Shown here one piece after another: positions 23,267 through 32,336 of a DNA stretch of 64,000 bases; the first letter of the stretch is position 1, and every line of letters starts with the position of its first letter. This stretch comes from an uncultured Clostridia bacterium (GTDB lineage: Bacteria > Bacillota > Clostridia > TANB77 > CAG-465): positions 119,695-183,694 of the forward strand of contig CALXEQ010000004.1 of NCBI GenBank assembly GCA_944387375.1, written 5' to 3'. The position numbers and the translations under genes were made by a program. The notes under the pieces are model-generated. The model worked only from the letters and a program-made list of their open reading frames with translations. It had not been told where the DNA came from and did no database searches.

Positions 23267-23746
23267 TTATATTCTCTTAATATCTATAACTTTATACTTT
23301 GCTATTCCTGCAGGTGTTTCTACTTCAAAATCTTCTCCTTTTTTCTTACCCATTAAAGCTTTACCAACAGGTGATTCATTAGATATTTTATTTTCAGCCA
23401 TATTAACTTCTGTAGCTCCCACTATACTATATGTAATTTCTTCATCAAACTCATAATCATATACTGTTACTTGTGTTCCAACACCTGCTTTTCTTGTTGA
23501 TATCTCATGATCGGCAACAACCTTTGCATGTCTTATTGTAGCTTCCATTTCAGCAATTTTAGCTTCCAGTAGTGCTTGTTCATTTTTAGCTTCCTCATAT
23601 TCTGAGTTTTCAGATAAATCTCCAAATTCTCTTGCTACTTTTATTCTTTCAGCTACCTCCATTTTTCTAGGTCCTTTTAAATATTGTAATTCTTCTACAA
23701 GTTTTTTATATCCTTCTTCTGTTAACATTATATCTCTTTCTTCCAT
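23267..23746 (-). CDS. greA: Transcription elongation factor GreA
   Basis: 159 aa, normal length. An N-terminal coiled coil (about 1-77, MLTEEGYKKLVEELQYLKGPRKMEVAERIKVAREFGDLSENSEYEEAKNEQALLEAK broken by the acidic tip FGDLSENSEYE) reaches the RNA polymerase active site through the secondary channel and stimulates cleavage of backtracked RNA. The C-terminal FKBP-like domain has SNESPVGKALMGKKKGEDFEVETPAG. Directly upstream of lysS, a common Firmicute pairing. Confidence 0.95.
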   Translation of the reverse strand: MEERDIMLTEEGYKKLVEELQYLKGPRKMEVAERIKVAREFGDLSENSEYEEAKNEQALLEAKIAEMEATIRHAKVVADHEISTRKAGVGTQVTVYDYEFDEEITYSIVGATEVNMAENKISNESPVGKALMGKKKGEDFEVETPAGIAKYKVIDIKRI

Positions 23747-23783
23747 AAATACCCCTCCTAAAATTTAACACTACTATTATACA

Positions 23784-24578
23784 CTATCTGTCAAGTATTA
23801 TTCCACTTGTATGTATATATAGTTTACCTAATTTTGTTTTTTCAAATCTAGATATATCCATATCTATAAGTTTAAATAATTCTAAAAATTGTTGTTTATG
23901 TTTTTTATATATTAAATACGTATTTGAACAAATATCTAAATCACTATTATTATAATCTAGGATATATAAACCATCATTATAAAAGAATCTCTGTTTTTTT
24001 GAGAACACAAGGATTATATTATAATTCTTTTGCTGTATTTTGTCAACAACATCTATAACGGTACCCTCTTCTCTATTTATTTTATTTACTATTTCTTTTA
24101 CATTTTTATAATTTTGAATATCATTTAACTTAATATCTATTATTTTATATTTTTCAATAAAATAATATAATTTTGAAATAATAATATCATTTATTTCATC
24201 TATTACAAATAAAATTTTTATATCATTTCTATTTATATTATTCTTTTCTATATAATTATTTATATAATTTATATCATTTTTAAGTAAATTATTTTGAGAT
24301 GTTACTAAAGTAACATTTGAATAATTTTTTAGTATCTTTATTATACTGTTATTATTTATCTTTTTACTAAGCACTATATAGTTTTTATCTTCTTTAAAAA
24401 TATAATTTAAAGCTTTTGTAATTAATTTATTACTAATATTACTATTCGGATTAATAGATATAGTATATATATTTCTACTTTTATATCTTTTTATCCAAAA
24501 TCCATACTTTTTATACCAGTAGCAAACTATTTTTGATTTACTGTTTATTTTTTTACAATCAATAAAAATAATATTCAT
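23784..24578 (-). CDS. Hypothetical protein, extremely AT-rich
   Basis: 264 aa, AAAGGAG site. Asn/Ile/Lys-rich alternating strands and helices; sequence such as KNYIVLSKKINNNSIIKILKNYSNVTLVTSQNN suggests Rossmann-like beta-alpha units, but no nucleotide-binding or catalytic motif is seen. It lies between cdaA and greA, with 37-48 bp gaps, in one direction. Its composition is more extreme than its neighbours, suggesting relaxed selection. Function unknown. Confidence 0.6.
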   Translation of the reverse strand: MNIIFIDCKKINSKSKIVCYWYKKYGFWIKRYKSRNIYTISINPNSNISNKLITKALNYIFKEDKNYIVLSKKINNNSIIKILKNYSNVTLVTSQNNLLKNDINYINNYIEKNNINRNDIKILFVIDEINDIIISKLYYFIEKYKIIDIKLNDIQNYKNVKEIVNKINREEGTVIDVVDKIQQKNYNIILVFSKKQRFFYNDGLYILDYNNSDLDICSNTYLIYKKHKQQFLELFKLIDMDISRFEKTKLGKLYIHTSGIILDR

Positions 24579-24626
24579 ATATAACTCCTTTATAATCTGT
24601 TATATATGAATACAAAACTATATATA

Positions 24627-25481
24627 TTACTTTTTAACAATATTTTTTATAACATTTTTATTTTTTGTTCTATCAAGTTTTTTAGTAAGTAAGTCTCTTA
24701 ATGTATCAGCTGTAAGTTCTCTTGTTAGCTTTCCACCTTCTGCAAGAGATATAGTACCTGTTTCTTCAGATACAACAACAACTAAAGCATCTGATATTTC
24801 TGTTGTTCCAACAGCAGCTCTATGCCTTGTTCCCAAGCTTTTAGGCACTGATACCTCAGATGCAAGTGGTAAAATACATTTTGCCGCAAGTATCTCAGAT
24901 CCAGAAATAACTATCGCCCCATCATGAAGAGGAGTCCTTGGCATAAATATATTTTGAATAAGTTCTGACGTAACTTTTGCATTAAGTGGTATTCCTTCTC
25001 TTAATACCTCTGCAACATTTGTATTTCTTTCTAATACAATAAGAGCACCTATTTGTTTCATTGACATTATTTCAACAGCCTTTGCTATTTCAGATATAGA
25101 ATGTTTTACAAGTATATTATCATCCATATCAAAAACATCTACTATCTTACTTCTTCCTAATTTTTCAAACACATTTCTAAGTTCTGGTTGAAATACTATT
25201 ATAAGTAATATAATACCATAAGACATAAAGTTATCTAATAAAAATGTTAATATTACCATATTTGTAAGCTTTGCTATAACATATATTAATGCTAAAAGAA
25301 TTACTCCTTTTACTATTTGCCCAGCTCTTGTCTTTTTTATAATTTTTGCAATATATACTATAATTGCAATTACAAGTACTATATCTATAGCTGTAATAAT
25401 GTATCTTGCTGGACTAGTAAGGTCTAATAAATTTACAACATATGACACCATATTACCAAGGGATTCTACTATATTTTGCAT
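24627..25481 (-). CDS. cdaA: Diadenylate cyclase CdaA
   Basis: 284 aa. Joins two ATP into c-di-AMP, the messenger of potassium and osmolyte control. Three N-terminal transmembrane helices (about 30-47, 56-72, 76-98), a coiled linker, then the DAC domain with Asp187-Gly-Ala189 (LHDGAIVI) and Arg219-His-Arg221 (GTRHRAAVG), the ATP and metal motifs. Length typical of CdaA. The usual downstream partners cdaR (ybbR) and glmM are absent: the next gene is an unknown protein. Confidence 0.95.
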   Translation of the reverse strand: MQNIVESLGNMVSYVVNLLDLTSPARYIITAIDIVLVIAIIVYIAKIIKKTRAGQIVKGVILLALIYVIAKLTNMVILTFLLDNFMSYGIILLIIVFQPELRNVFEKLGRSKIVDVFDMDDNILVKHSISEIAKAVEIMSMKQIGALIVLERNTNVAEVLREGIPLNAKVTSELIQNIFMPRTPLHDGAIVISGSEILAAKCILPLASEVSVPKSLGTRHRAAVGTTEISDALVVVVSEETGTISLAEGGKLTRELTADTLRDLLTKKLDRTKNKNVIKNIVKK

Positions 25482-25499
25482 AATTATATCCCCCTATTA

Positions 25500-25637
25500 T
25501 TAATATTGCATAGCAGATATTAATGTTGCAAATACTGAAAAAATCATTGTGAATGTTATAATACCTACTACTACATATGTAGTAACTTTTCTTTTTAAAG
25601 ATGTTGTATCTTTGCTAGCTTTCCCATTGTTTTTCAT
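25500..25637 (-). CDS. Small single-pass membrane protein (45 aa)
   Basis: ATG at 25637 with AAGGAGG 8 nt upstream; stop at 25500-25502. A basic N-terminus (MKNNGKASKDTTSLKRK) precedes one transmembrane helix (VVVGIITFTMIFSVFATLIS), so N-in topology is expected. It lies between glyQS and cdaA on the same strand. Similar tiny basic-plus-one-helix proteins (DUF4044-like) occur in Firmicutes, but the family is not certain. The strong ribosome site supports expression. Confidence 0.62.
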   Translation of the reverse strand: MKNNGKASKDTTSLKRKVTTYVVVGIITFTMIFSVFATLISAMQY

Positions 25638-25655
25638 ATCTCTTTCCTCCTTATA

Positions 25656-27038
25656 CTAAAAATTAAATTTATCACTAAACCAATTTTCAAGTTCATCTAT
25701 TTTAACTCTAACTTGTTCCATTGTATCTCTATCTCTTATTGTTACACAGTTATCGTTTTCTGAATCAAAATCATATGTAATACAATATGGAGTTCCAATT
25801 TCATCTTGTCTTCTATATCTTTTTCCAATACTTCCTGTTTCATCAAAATCTACAAAATAATTTTTAAATAACATTTCTTGAACTTTTCTTGCATCTTCGG
25901 ATAATTTTTTAGAAAGTGGTAATACAGCAATTTTTATTGGTGCAATATATGGATGTAAATGCAAAACAACTCTTGTATCATCATCTGATATTTTTTCTTC
26001 ATCATATGCATTACATAAAAATGCAAGCGCAACTCTACCAACACCAAGTGAAGGTTCAATACAATAAGGTACATATTTTTCATTAGTCTCAGGATCTACA
26101 TATGTCATGTCTTCTCCAGAAAATTTCATGTGCTGTGATAGATCAAAGTTTGTTCTATCAGCAATTCCCCATAATTCTCCCCATCCAAAAGGAAAAGCAA
26201 ATTCAATATCTGTTGTAGCAGCACTGTAGTGAGATAGCTCTTCTTTTGAATGATCACGAAGTCTTATATTTTCTTCTTTTATTCCTAAATTTAATAACCA
26301 ATTTTTACAGTAATCTTTCCAATACTTATGCCACTCTAGATCAGTCCCAGGCTTACAGAAAAATTCAAGCTCCATTTGTTCAAATTCTCTTGTTCTAAAT
26401 ATAAAATTACCTGGTGTAATTTCATTTCTAAAAGCCTTACCAATTTGTGCAATACCCATTGGTAATTTTCTTCTAGTTGTTCTCATTACATTTTTATAAT
26501 TTACAAATATACCTTGTGCTGTTTCTGGTCTAAGGTAAATTGTTGCTGTATTATCCTCTGTTACACCTTGAAAAGTTTTAAACATCAAATTAAATTTTCT
26601 TATATCTGTAAAATTTGTTTTACCACATTTTGGACATGGAATATTATTGTCTTTTATAAAATTAACTAATTGCTCATCACTCATTCCATCAGCAATCATA
26701 TCTTTTCCTTGTTCATGAGCCCATTCTTCAATCATTTTATCTGCTCTATGTCTTGTTTTACATTCTTTACAATCTATTAATGGATCACTAAATCCACCAA
26801 CATGTCCTGATGCAACCCAAGTTTGTGGGTTCATAAGTATTGCAGCATCAAGACCAACATTATATTTACTCTCTTGAATGAATTTTTTTCTCCATGCAGC
26901 TTTTACATTATTTTCTAACTCTGAACCTAAAGGACCATAATCCCAAGTATTTGCAAGTCCTCCATATATTTCTGAACCAGGATAAATATATCCTCTGTTT
27001 TTGCATAAATTTACTAATTTTTCCATTGAATCTAGCAT
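25656..27038 (-). CDS. glyQS: Glycyl-tRNA synthetase, dimeric alpha2 type
   Basis: 460 aa. Charges tRNA-Gly. Class II enzyme of the single-chain GRS1 group: motif 1 region [23 protein letters not shown], insertion with zinc-type cysteines (CKEC, CPKC), motif 2 [25 protein letters not shown], motif 3 [14 protein letters not shown], and a C-terminal anticodon-binding domain ([12 protein letters not shown]...). [22 protein letters not shown] is the GRS1 signature. The start is the ATG after AAAGGAGG. Confidence 0.96.
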   Translation of the reverse strand: MLDSMEKLVNLCKNRGYIYPGSEIYGGLANTWDYGPLGSELENNVKAAWRKKFIQESKYNVGLDAAILMNPQTWVASGHVGGFSDPLIDCKECKTRHRADKMIEEWAHEQGKDMIADGMSDEQLVNFIKDNNIPCPKCGKTNFTDIRKFNLMFKTFQGVTEDNTATIYLRPETAQGIFVNYKNVMRTTRRKLPMGIAQIGKAFRNEITPGNFIFRTREFEQMELEFFCKPGTDLEWHKYWKDYCKNWLLNLGIKEENIRLRDHSKEELSHYSAATTDIEFAFPFGWGELWGIADRTNFDLSQHMKFSGEDMTYVDPETNEKYVPYCIEPSLGVGRVALAFLCNAYDEEKISDDDTRVVLHLHPYIAPIKIAVLPLSKKLSEDARKVQEMLFKNYFVDFDETGSIGKRYRRQDEIGTPYCITYDFDSENDNCVTIRDRDTMEQVRVKIDELENWFSDKFNF

Positions 27039-27051
27039 ACTATTCCTCCTT

Positions 27052-27864
27052 TTATTGTGTATCTATTTGTATATCTAGTACACCAACATCATCATTTACT
27101 ATATTATCTATATCAGTATTAAATACTATATGAAATTTAGAATCTTGTATATAGAAATTTTCAAGTTCTGTTATTTCATAATTATATTCATTTTCACTTA
27201 TTAAACCTTGTGAAACAACATAATTTCTTACTTGATTTTTCAATAAATCTTTATAATCTTTTCCAAGTATATCTATTAATACATCTGCCTGAGTAAGAGT
27301 AGCTTTTGAAGATAAATCTACATTATATGTATTAATTCTTTCAGATGTTACTGTTTGCGAATCTGTATCTATTATTTGTTGTTTTATAACTAACGATACT
27401 ACTTTTCTTACTCCTACAATGTTATCATAATAGGTATATGTAACATTAAAAGAATAATTGCTATCTGCTTGTTGCATTTGCTCTTTTAAAGTATCAAATC
27501 TTTGTGTATATTCTCCCTGTATTTTAGCATTTAAATCTGCAAGCTCTTTACCATCAACATAAAGAGTTGGTAAATGTATATCACTTACAAAATTAGATGT
27601 GCTTTTATCTACAGAACTAATATCTCTTATCTCATAGTTAAGATTCATAGCTTGTTCTAATTTTTCTGCATCTGTTTGATTTACTTCTTCAAGTCCGTTA
27701 GTTTCAGTTGTTATTATTTCTCCTGAAAGCCCTAACATTCTAGGATTATCTTCAAATTTTATTGCATAAGCTACAAAGCATCCGCCAATAATTAAAAATA
27801 ATGTTACAAATATTGCTGGCCATTTTGTAGTTCTTCTTTTTTCTGTAAATCTAATAGTTTCCAT
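27052..27864 (-). CDS. Membrane-anchored DUF4163/DUF3298-like extracytoplasmic protein
   Basis: 270 aa. One N-terminal transmembrane helix (about 15-36), a short linker, then an extracytoplasmic alpha/beta domain with [27 protein letters not shown]...[25 protein letters not shown] and ...[18 protein letters not shown], the pattern of the PdaC/RsiV-type DUF4163-DUF3298 module. Such domains occur in anti-sigma factors and cell-wall enzymes. No catalytic domain or sigma-binding region is present here. Just upstream of glyQS (13 bp). Confidence in the fold is moderate, function unknown. Confidence 0.6.
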   Translation of the reverse strand: METIRFTEKRRTTKWPAIFVTLFLIIGGCFVAYAIKFEDNPRMLGLSGEIITTETNGLEEVNQTDAEKLEQAMNLNYEIRDISSVDKSTSNFVSDIHLPTLYVDGKELADLNAKIQGEYTQRFDTLKEQMQQADSNYSFNVTYTYYDNIVGVRKVVSLVIKQQIIDTDSQTVTSERINTYNVDLSSKATLTQADVLIDILGKDYKDLLKNQVRNYVVSQGLISENEYNYEITELENFYIQDSKFHIVFNTDIDNIVNDDVGVLDIQIDTQ

Positions 27865-27936
27865 TAATTATCACCCTCGGGTACATTTTACTACAAAATC
27901 CTTATTATTTCAATATTTTTTAACATTTATTTTCTT

Positions 27937-28761
27937 TTATCTTACTATAGATGTTATATTTATATCTATTCCAAATAAATTAATACCTGTCATTGTATCA
28001 ATCGAATGTACTATAGCTTTTTTTACTTGTTCACTAAGTGTAGGAATGTTTTTCCCAAACTTTATTTGCAAATCAATTTCTATCCTCATACCATCTATAT
28101 ACTTTTCTGTAAATACTTTTTGTGCTTTACTTATTCCTTCAATTTTTTCAACTTCATGAATAATAATTTGCTTTATAACATTGTCTGATATTCTAAATTT
28201 TCCAAGATAACTATATGTAGGTCTGATAATTGTTTTTTCTGAAGTTTCAGCTTCATATAAATTACTACTTTCCCTTCTAAAAATATCAAACATTCTAAGT
28301 GGATCCATAAAATAACCAGAAAACTGCTTTTTAATTTCAAATGTAGGAACAGGAACAACATGCTTTCCTTCTTCAAGCCTTGATTTTCTAGCTTCCTCAA
28401 TTTTTTCAGGTGTAGCAACATCTTCTATATAAATAGTTTTATATATCTTACCAAGTCCTAAATTTTCAGCTATTTTTGCTACCATCTCATCCGATGTTCC
28501 AAGTATTAAAATTTTATCTATTTTTTCTTTTTTTATTACTTTTGCCATTTCTTTTCTTCTATTTTCATCTAAAAATATAGCTGCTTTAACAGAAGCAATT
28601 TTACTTGCTTCTGTCTTAGCAGATTTTCCAGCTATAACTTTAGTCTCCTTTATTAAAATAGCATCATCAATAATATATTTTATATCATGTGACTTAGCAA
28701 CCTTTAAAGCATTATAGCTTTTTCCAGTTCCTGTTTTTCCAACAAATGCATATACTTGCAT
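27937..28761 (-). CDS. P-loop NTPase fused to an Asp23/Gls24 (DUF322) domain
   Basis: 274 aa. Residues 1-15 hold a Walker A loop (GKTGTGKS, residues 8-15) in an N-terminal P-loop domain (to about 170, with an acidic DDA... and a KIDKILILGTSDE strand). Residues 183-274 are an Asp23/Gls24-type domain (YLGKFRISDNVIKQIIIHEVEKIEGI...TMTGINLFGIDINITSI), otherwise a stand-alone alkaline-shock protein of the Firmicute envelope. The pair may be a nucleotide-controlled scaffold. It starts 11 bp after pnp ends, on the same strand; start GGGGTG site. Confidence 0.75.
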   Translation of the reverse strand: MQVYAFVGKTGTGKSYNALKVAKSHDIKYIIDDAILIKETKVIAGKSAKTEASKIASVKAAIFLDENRRKEMAKVIKKEKIDKILILGTSDEMVAKIAENLGLGKIYKTIYIEDVATPEKIEEARKSRLEEGKHVVPVPTFEIKKQFSGYFMDPLRMFDIFRRESSNLYEAETSEKTIIRPTYSYLGKFRISDNVIKQIIIHEVEKIEGISKAQKVFTEKYIDGMRIEIDLQIKFGKNIPTLSEQVKKAIVHSIDTMTGINLFGIDINITSIVR

Positions 28762-28772
28762 CTAACACACCC

Positions 28773-30881
28773 CTATACTTTCATTGCATCTTTAGCAGAA
28801 AGACTAAACTTTCCTTCCTCTTGGTTAAGCTCTATTACTTTAACTAATATCTCATCTCCAACACTCAATACATCTTCTACTTTATTTACTCTTTCTTTTG
28901 AAATTTTAGATATATGTAAAAGTCCTTCTTTTCCAGGTAATATTTCGACTAAAGCACCAAATTGTAATATTTTAGTTACTTTACCCATATATACACCATT
29001 TAACTCAACATCTCTTGTTAATGATTCTATAATACTTATAGCTTTATCTAGCTTTTCTTGTTCAACGCCAGACACATACACTGTTCCATCCTCTTCTATA
29101 TCTATTTTTACTCCTGTTTCTTCTATAATTTTATTAATAGTTTTTCCACCAGAGCCAATTACATCTCTTATTTTATCTGGATTAATTTTTATTATTTCTA
29201 TTTTTGGAGCATATTTTGATACATTTGGTCTAGGTCTATCTATAGCTTTTAACATTACTTCATCTAGTATATAATTTCTTGCTTTATGTGTTCTTTTAAA
29301 AGCTTCTTCTATTATTTCATATGTTAGACCATCAACTTTTATATCTACTTGTATTGCTGTAATTCCCTTTTTAGTTCCAGCAACTTTAAAATCCATATCC
29401 CCAAAGAAATCTTCTATTCCTTGGATATCTGTTACCATTATATAATCACTAGTATCTCCATCTTTTGTAAATAATCCTGTTGAAATTCCAGCAACTGGTG
29501 CTTTAATTGGTACACCAGCATCCATTAATGCAAGAGTTGAACCACATACACTTCCTTGTGAAGTAGATCCATTTGAGCTTAAAACTTCTGATACAACTCT
29601 TATTGTATATGGAAATTCTTCTTGTGATGGTATTACAGGCTCTAATGCTCTTTCTGCAAGTGCTCCATGCCCTATTTCTCTTCTTCCAGGTCCACGTGAT
29701 GGTCTTGCCTCACCTACACTATATGAAGGCATATTATAATGATGCATATATCTTTTTTGCTCTTCTTCATCAAGTCCATCAATCTCTTGAACATCTGATG
29801 CACTTCCAAGTGTTACCATAGATAATACTTGTGTAAGTCCTCTAGAAAACAAAGCACTACCATGTACTCTTTCAAAAAGCCCAACCTCAGCACTTAATGG
29901 TCTAATTTCATCAAGTCCTCTTCCATCAACACGTTTTCCTTCTTTTATTACTAAATCTCTTACTGCTTTCTTTTCTGCTTTATATAAAGCTTCTGATACC
30001 ATAGCTTTATTTTCTTCATATACTTCTTCACCAAATTTTTCTTTATATTGTTCGATTACAAAATCGTCTACCTTTGTTACATTTTCATCTCTTTCATTTT
30101 TATCTTTTGTTTGTACTGCCTCTTTCATTTTATCATATGCTATATCACTAATAAAATCTACTAGCTCTTGAGGTATAGCAAAAGATTTATATTCTGCTTT
30201 TTTCTTTCCAACTTCAGCTTTTATATTAAATATAAATTCGCATAAATTTTTAATTTCTTGATGTGCAACTTTAATTGCTTCTAACATTTTTTCATCAGAC
30301 ACTTCATTTGCACCAGCTTCTATCATGCATATCTTTGTTGGTGTAGCAGAAACAGTTAAATCTAGAATAGATTTTTCTCTTTGCTCAAGATCTGGATTTA
30401 ATACAATTTTGTCATCTACAATTCCAACTTTTACTGTTCCAACTAAAGTATCAAATGGAATATCTGATATGTTAAGTGCAACAGAAGCTCCAACTGATGC
30501 TGGTATCTCTGGTAAAATATCCGGATCTACAGCTAAAACTAATGCATTTATTGCTGTATCATTTCTATAATCTTTTGGAAACAAAGGTCTTAATGGTCTA
30601 TCAATAACTCTTGATACAAGTATAGCTTTAGTTGACGGTTTTCCCTCTCTTTTAATATACCCGCCTGGTATTTTACCTACTGAATATAATCTTTCTTCAT
30701 AATCAACAGATAATGGTAAAAAATCTATTCCCTCTCTTGGTTCTTTAGACATGTTTACATTAACTAAAACTGCTGTTTCACCATATCTTACAAGACATGA
30801 ACCATTTGAAAGTGTTGCCATTTTTCCAACTTCGACAACAAGTTTTTTACCTGCAAAATTTGTTTCAAATTTTTTAAACAT
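28773..30881 (-). CDS. pnp: Polynucleotide phosphorylase
   Basis: 702 aa, normal length. Degrades RNA 3' to 5' by phosphorolysis. Two RNase PH-type domains (first about 5-225, second about 310-545 with the catalytic SSNGSTSQGSVCGSTLALMDAG and DFFGDMDFKVAGT Asp residues), a helical linker, KH domain (GSGGKTINKIIEETGVKIDI) and C-terminal S1 domain (GVYMGKVTKILQFGALVEILPGKEGLLHIS). It follows an unusually long 5' leader hairpin (30908-31003), which suggests autocontrol of its own mRNA. Confidence 0.97.
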   Translation of the reverse strand: MFKKFETNFAGKKLVVEVGKMATLSNGSCLVRYGETAVLVNVNMSKEPREGIDFLPLSVDYEERLYSVGKIPGGYIKREGKPSTKAILVSRVIDRPLRPLFPKDYRNDTAINALVLAVDPDILPEIPASVGASVALNISDIPFDTLVGTVKVGIVDDKIVLNPDLEQREKSILDLTVSATPTKICMIEAGANEVSDEKMLEAIKVAHQEIKNLCEFIFNIKAEVGKKKAEYKSFAIPQELVDFISDIAYDKMKEAVQTKDKNERDENVTKVDDFVIEQYKEKFGEEVYEENKAMVSEALYKAEKKAVRDLVIKEGKRVDGRGLDEIRPLSAEVGLFERVHGSALFSRGLTQVLSMVTLGSASDVQEIDGLDEEEQKRYMHHYNMPSYSVGEARPSRGPGRREIGHGALAERALEPVIPSQEEFPYTIRVVSEVLSSNGSTSQGSVCGSTLALMDAGVPIKAPVAGISTGLFTKDGDTSDYIMVTDIQGIEDFFGDMDFKVAGTKKGITAIQVDIKVDGLTYEIIEEAFKRTHKARNYILDEVMLKAIDRPRPNVSKYAPKIEIIKINPDKIRDVIGSGGKTINKIIEETGVKIDIEEDGTVYVSGVEQEKLDKAISIIESLTRDVELNGVYMGKVTKILQFGALVEILPGKEGLLHISKISKERVNKVEDVLSVGDEILVKVIELNQEEGKFSLSAKDAMKV

Positions 30882-30907
30882 TCTTCTTTTCCTCCCTAAA
30901 TATTTAC

Positions 30908-31003
30908 ACTAGTAATAATAGGTTTGTAATAATAATTTCTAAATATGTAACAAATGCTTCATACTTACAAATTATTACTACAATTTCACCTACCATTACT
31001 AGT
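30908..31003 (-). promoter_or_regulatory. Long 5'-UTR stem-loop of pnp mRNA
   Basis: Left arm 30908-30938 (31 nt) is complementary to 30969-31003 (35 nt) with a 30-nt loop. In the minus-strand RNA all three apparent mismatches become G-U pairs, leaving only a 4-nt bulge (GAAA). The base of the stem coincides with the predicted transcription start (A at 31003). Such a long duplex is an RNase III-type substrate, as in E. coli pnp autoregulation (family knowledge; same mechanism here is inferred). Confidence 0.85.
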
Positions 31004-31008
31004 ATATA

Positions 31009-31037
31009 ATTATACTATAAATAATATTATTCTTCAA
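31009..31037 (-). promoter_or_regulatory. Promoter of pnp
   Basis: Minus-strand -35 TTGAAG (31032-31037), 17-nt spacer (31015-31031), -10 TATAAT (31009-31014). It places +1 six to seven bases on, at the first base of the hairpin. Confidence 0.85.
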
Positions 31038-31106
31038 GTCTATCACTTTAATGTATTTTACTTTATTTGTCAAATAAAAATAGGACACAATTATTTTTGC
31101 ATCCTA

Positions 31107-31364
31107 TTAACTTCTATTTATTATTTTCTCTAACGCTTTTGATAATTGATCTGGGCATGAAGTTCCTTTCATTCCACAAGGAATACCTTTTAACATATCT
31201 ATTACATCTTTTATTTTTCTTCCTTCTACAAGTTTAGATACTCCTAGAGTATTTCCTGGACATCCTCCTACTATTTTCACAGATTTTATAGTCTCGTTAT
31301 CTTCATCTATATCAATTATCATTTGCTTTGAACAAGTTCCTTCAGGAGTATAAGTATATCGCAT
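31107..31364 (-). CDS. TSCPD-domain protein
   Basis: 85 aa from the ATG at 31364 (AGGTGG site). Carries the ribonucleotide-reductase-type TSCPD domain as a free-standing protein: Cys near residue 10, GGCPGNTLGVSKLVEG, IKDVIDMLKGIPCGMKGTSCPDQLS. In NrdJ this domain is a C-terminal zinc or redox tail; the solo proteins are of unknown function. The in-frame upstream extension starting near 31391 overlaps fba and lacks a ribosome site. It follows fba by 10 bp. Confidence 0.85.
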   Translation of the reverse strand: MRYTYTPEGTCSKQMIIDIDEDNETIKSVKIVGGCPGNTLGVSKLVEGRKIKDVIDMLKGIPCGMKGTSCPDQLSKALEKIINRS

Positions 31365-31374
31365 AACATACCAC

Positions 31375-32319
31375 CTAAGCTTTTCCAGCACAACCTAAAA
31401 CGTCTACAATCTTATGTTTTACCATATCTTTTACTGCTGTTCTTGCTTGACCTAGATATACTCTTGGATCAAATACTTCTGGCTTATTTGTGAAACACTC
31501 TCTAATATTAGCTGTCATTGCTAAACGTATATCACTATCAATATTTATTTTACACACTGCCATTGTAGCAGCTTTTCTAAGCATTTCTTCTGGAACACCC
31601 TTTGCACCTGGAATATTTCCGCCATATTCATTACACATTTTTACAAATTCTTGTGGTACTGAAGATGCACCATGTAATACGATAGGAAATCCTGGTAATC
31701 TATTACCTATTTCTTCTAGTATATCATATCTAAGCTTAGCTTCTCCTTTAAATTTATATGCACCATGACTAGTTCCAATAGCAATTGCAAGTGAATCACA
31801 ACCTGTTCTTTTTACAAATTCAACTGCCTCATCTGGATTTGTATACATTGCATCATCTGAAGATACATTCACATCATCTTCTACCCCTGCAAGTTTTCCA
31901 AGTTCAGCTTCAACAACTACCCCTCTTGGATGAGCATACTCTACTACTTTTTTAGTTAGAGCTACATTTTCCTCAAAACTATATTTTGACCCATCAATCA
32001 TTACAGATGTAAATCCACTATCAATACAATCTTTACATGTCTCAAAATCTGCTCCATGATCTAAATGTAGTACAACAGGTATATCTTTTCCTGCTTGTTT
32101 ATTACATTCAATTGCAGCTTCAACTAACTTTTTTAAATAAATTGGATTAGCATACTTTCTTGCTCCAGCTGATACTTGTAGTATTACTGGTGAATTAGTC
32201 TCATTTGCTGCTTCCATTATTCCTTGAATAATTTCCATATTATTTACATTAAAAGCACCTACTGCATACCCTCCTTCATACGCTTTTTTAAACATTTCTT
32301 CTGTTGTTACAAGTCCCAT
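31375..32319 (-). CDS. fba: Fructose-bisphosphate aldolase, class II
   Basis: 314 aa. Zn-dependent aldol cleavage of fructose-1,6-bisphosphate in glycolysis. Zinc-site motif VVLHLDHGAD (His-x-Asp-His), then VMIDGSKYSFEENV, GTSHGAYKFKGEAKL and LHGASSVPQEF. Length typical for the Firmicute type (about 285-315 aa). AGAGGAGG ribosome site. Upstream of a small TSCPD gene in the same operon. Confidence 0.95.
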   Translation of the reverse strand: MGLVTTEEMFKKAYEGGYAVGAFNVNNMEIIQGIMEAANETNSPVILQVSAGARKYANPIYLKKLVEAAIECNKQAGKDIPVVLHLDHGADFETCKDCIDSGFTSVMIDGSKYSFEENVALTKKVVEYAHPRGVVVEAELGKLAGVEDDVNVSSDDAMYTNPDEAVEFVKRTGCDSLAIAIGTSHGAYKFKGEAKLRYDILEEIGNRLPGFPIVLHGASSVPQEFVKMCNEYGGNIPGAKGVPEEMLRKAATMAVCKINIDSDIRLAMTANIRECFTNKPEVFDPRVYLGQARTAVKDMVKHKIVDVLGCAGKA

Positions 32320-32336
32320 AAAAATACCTCCTCTTT

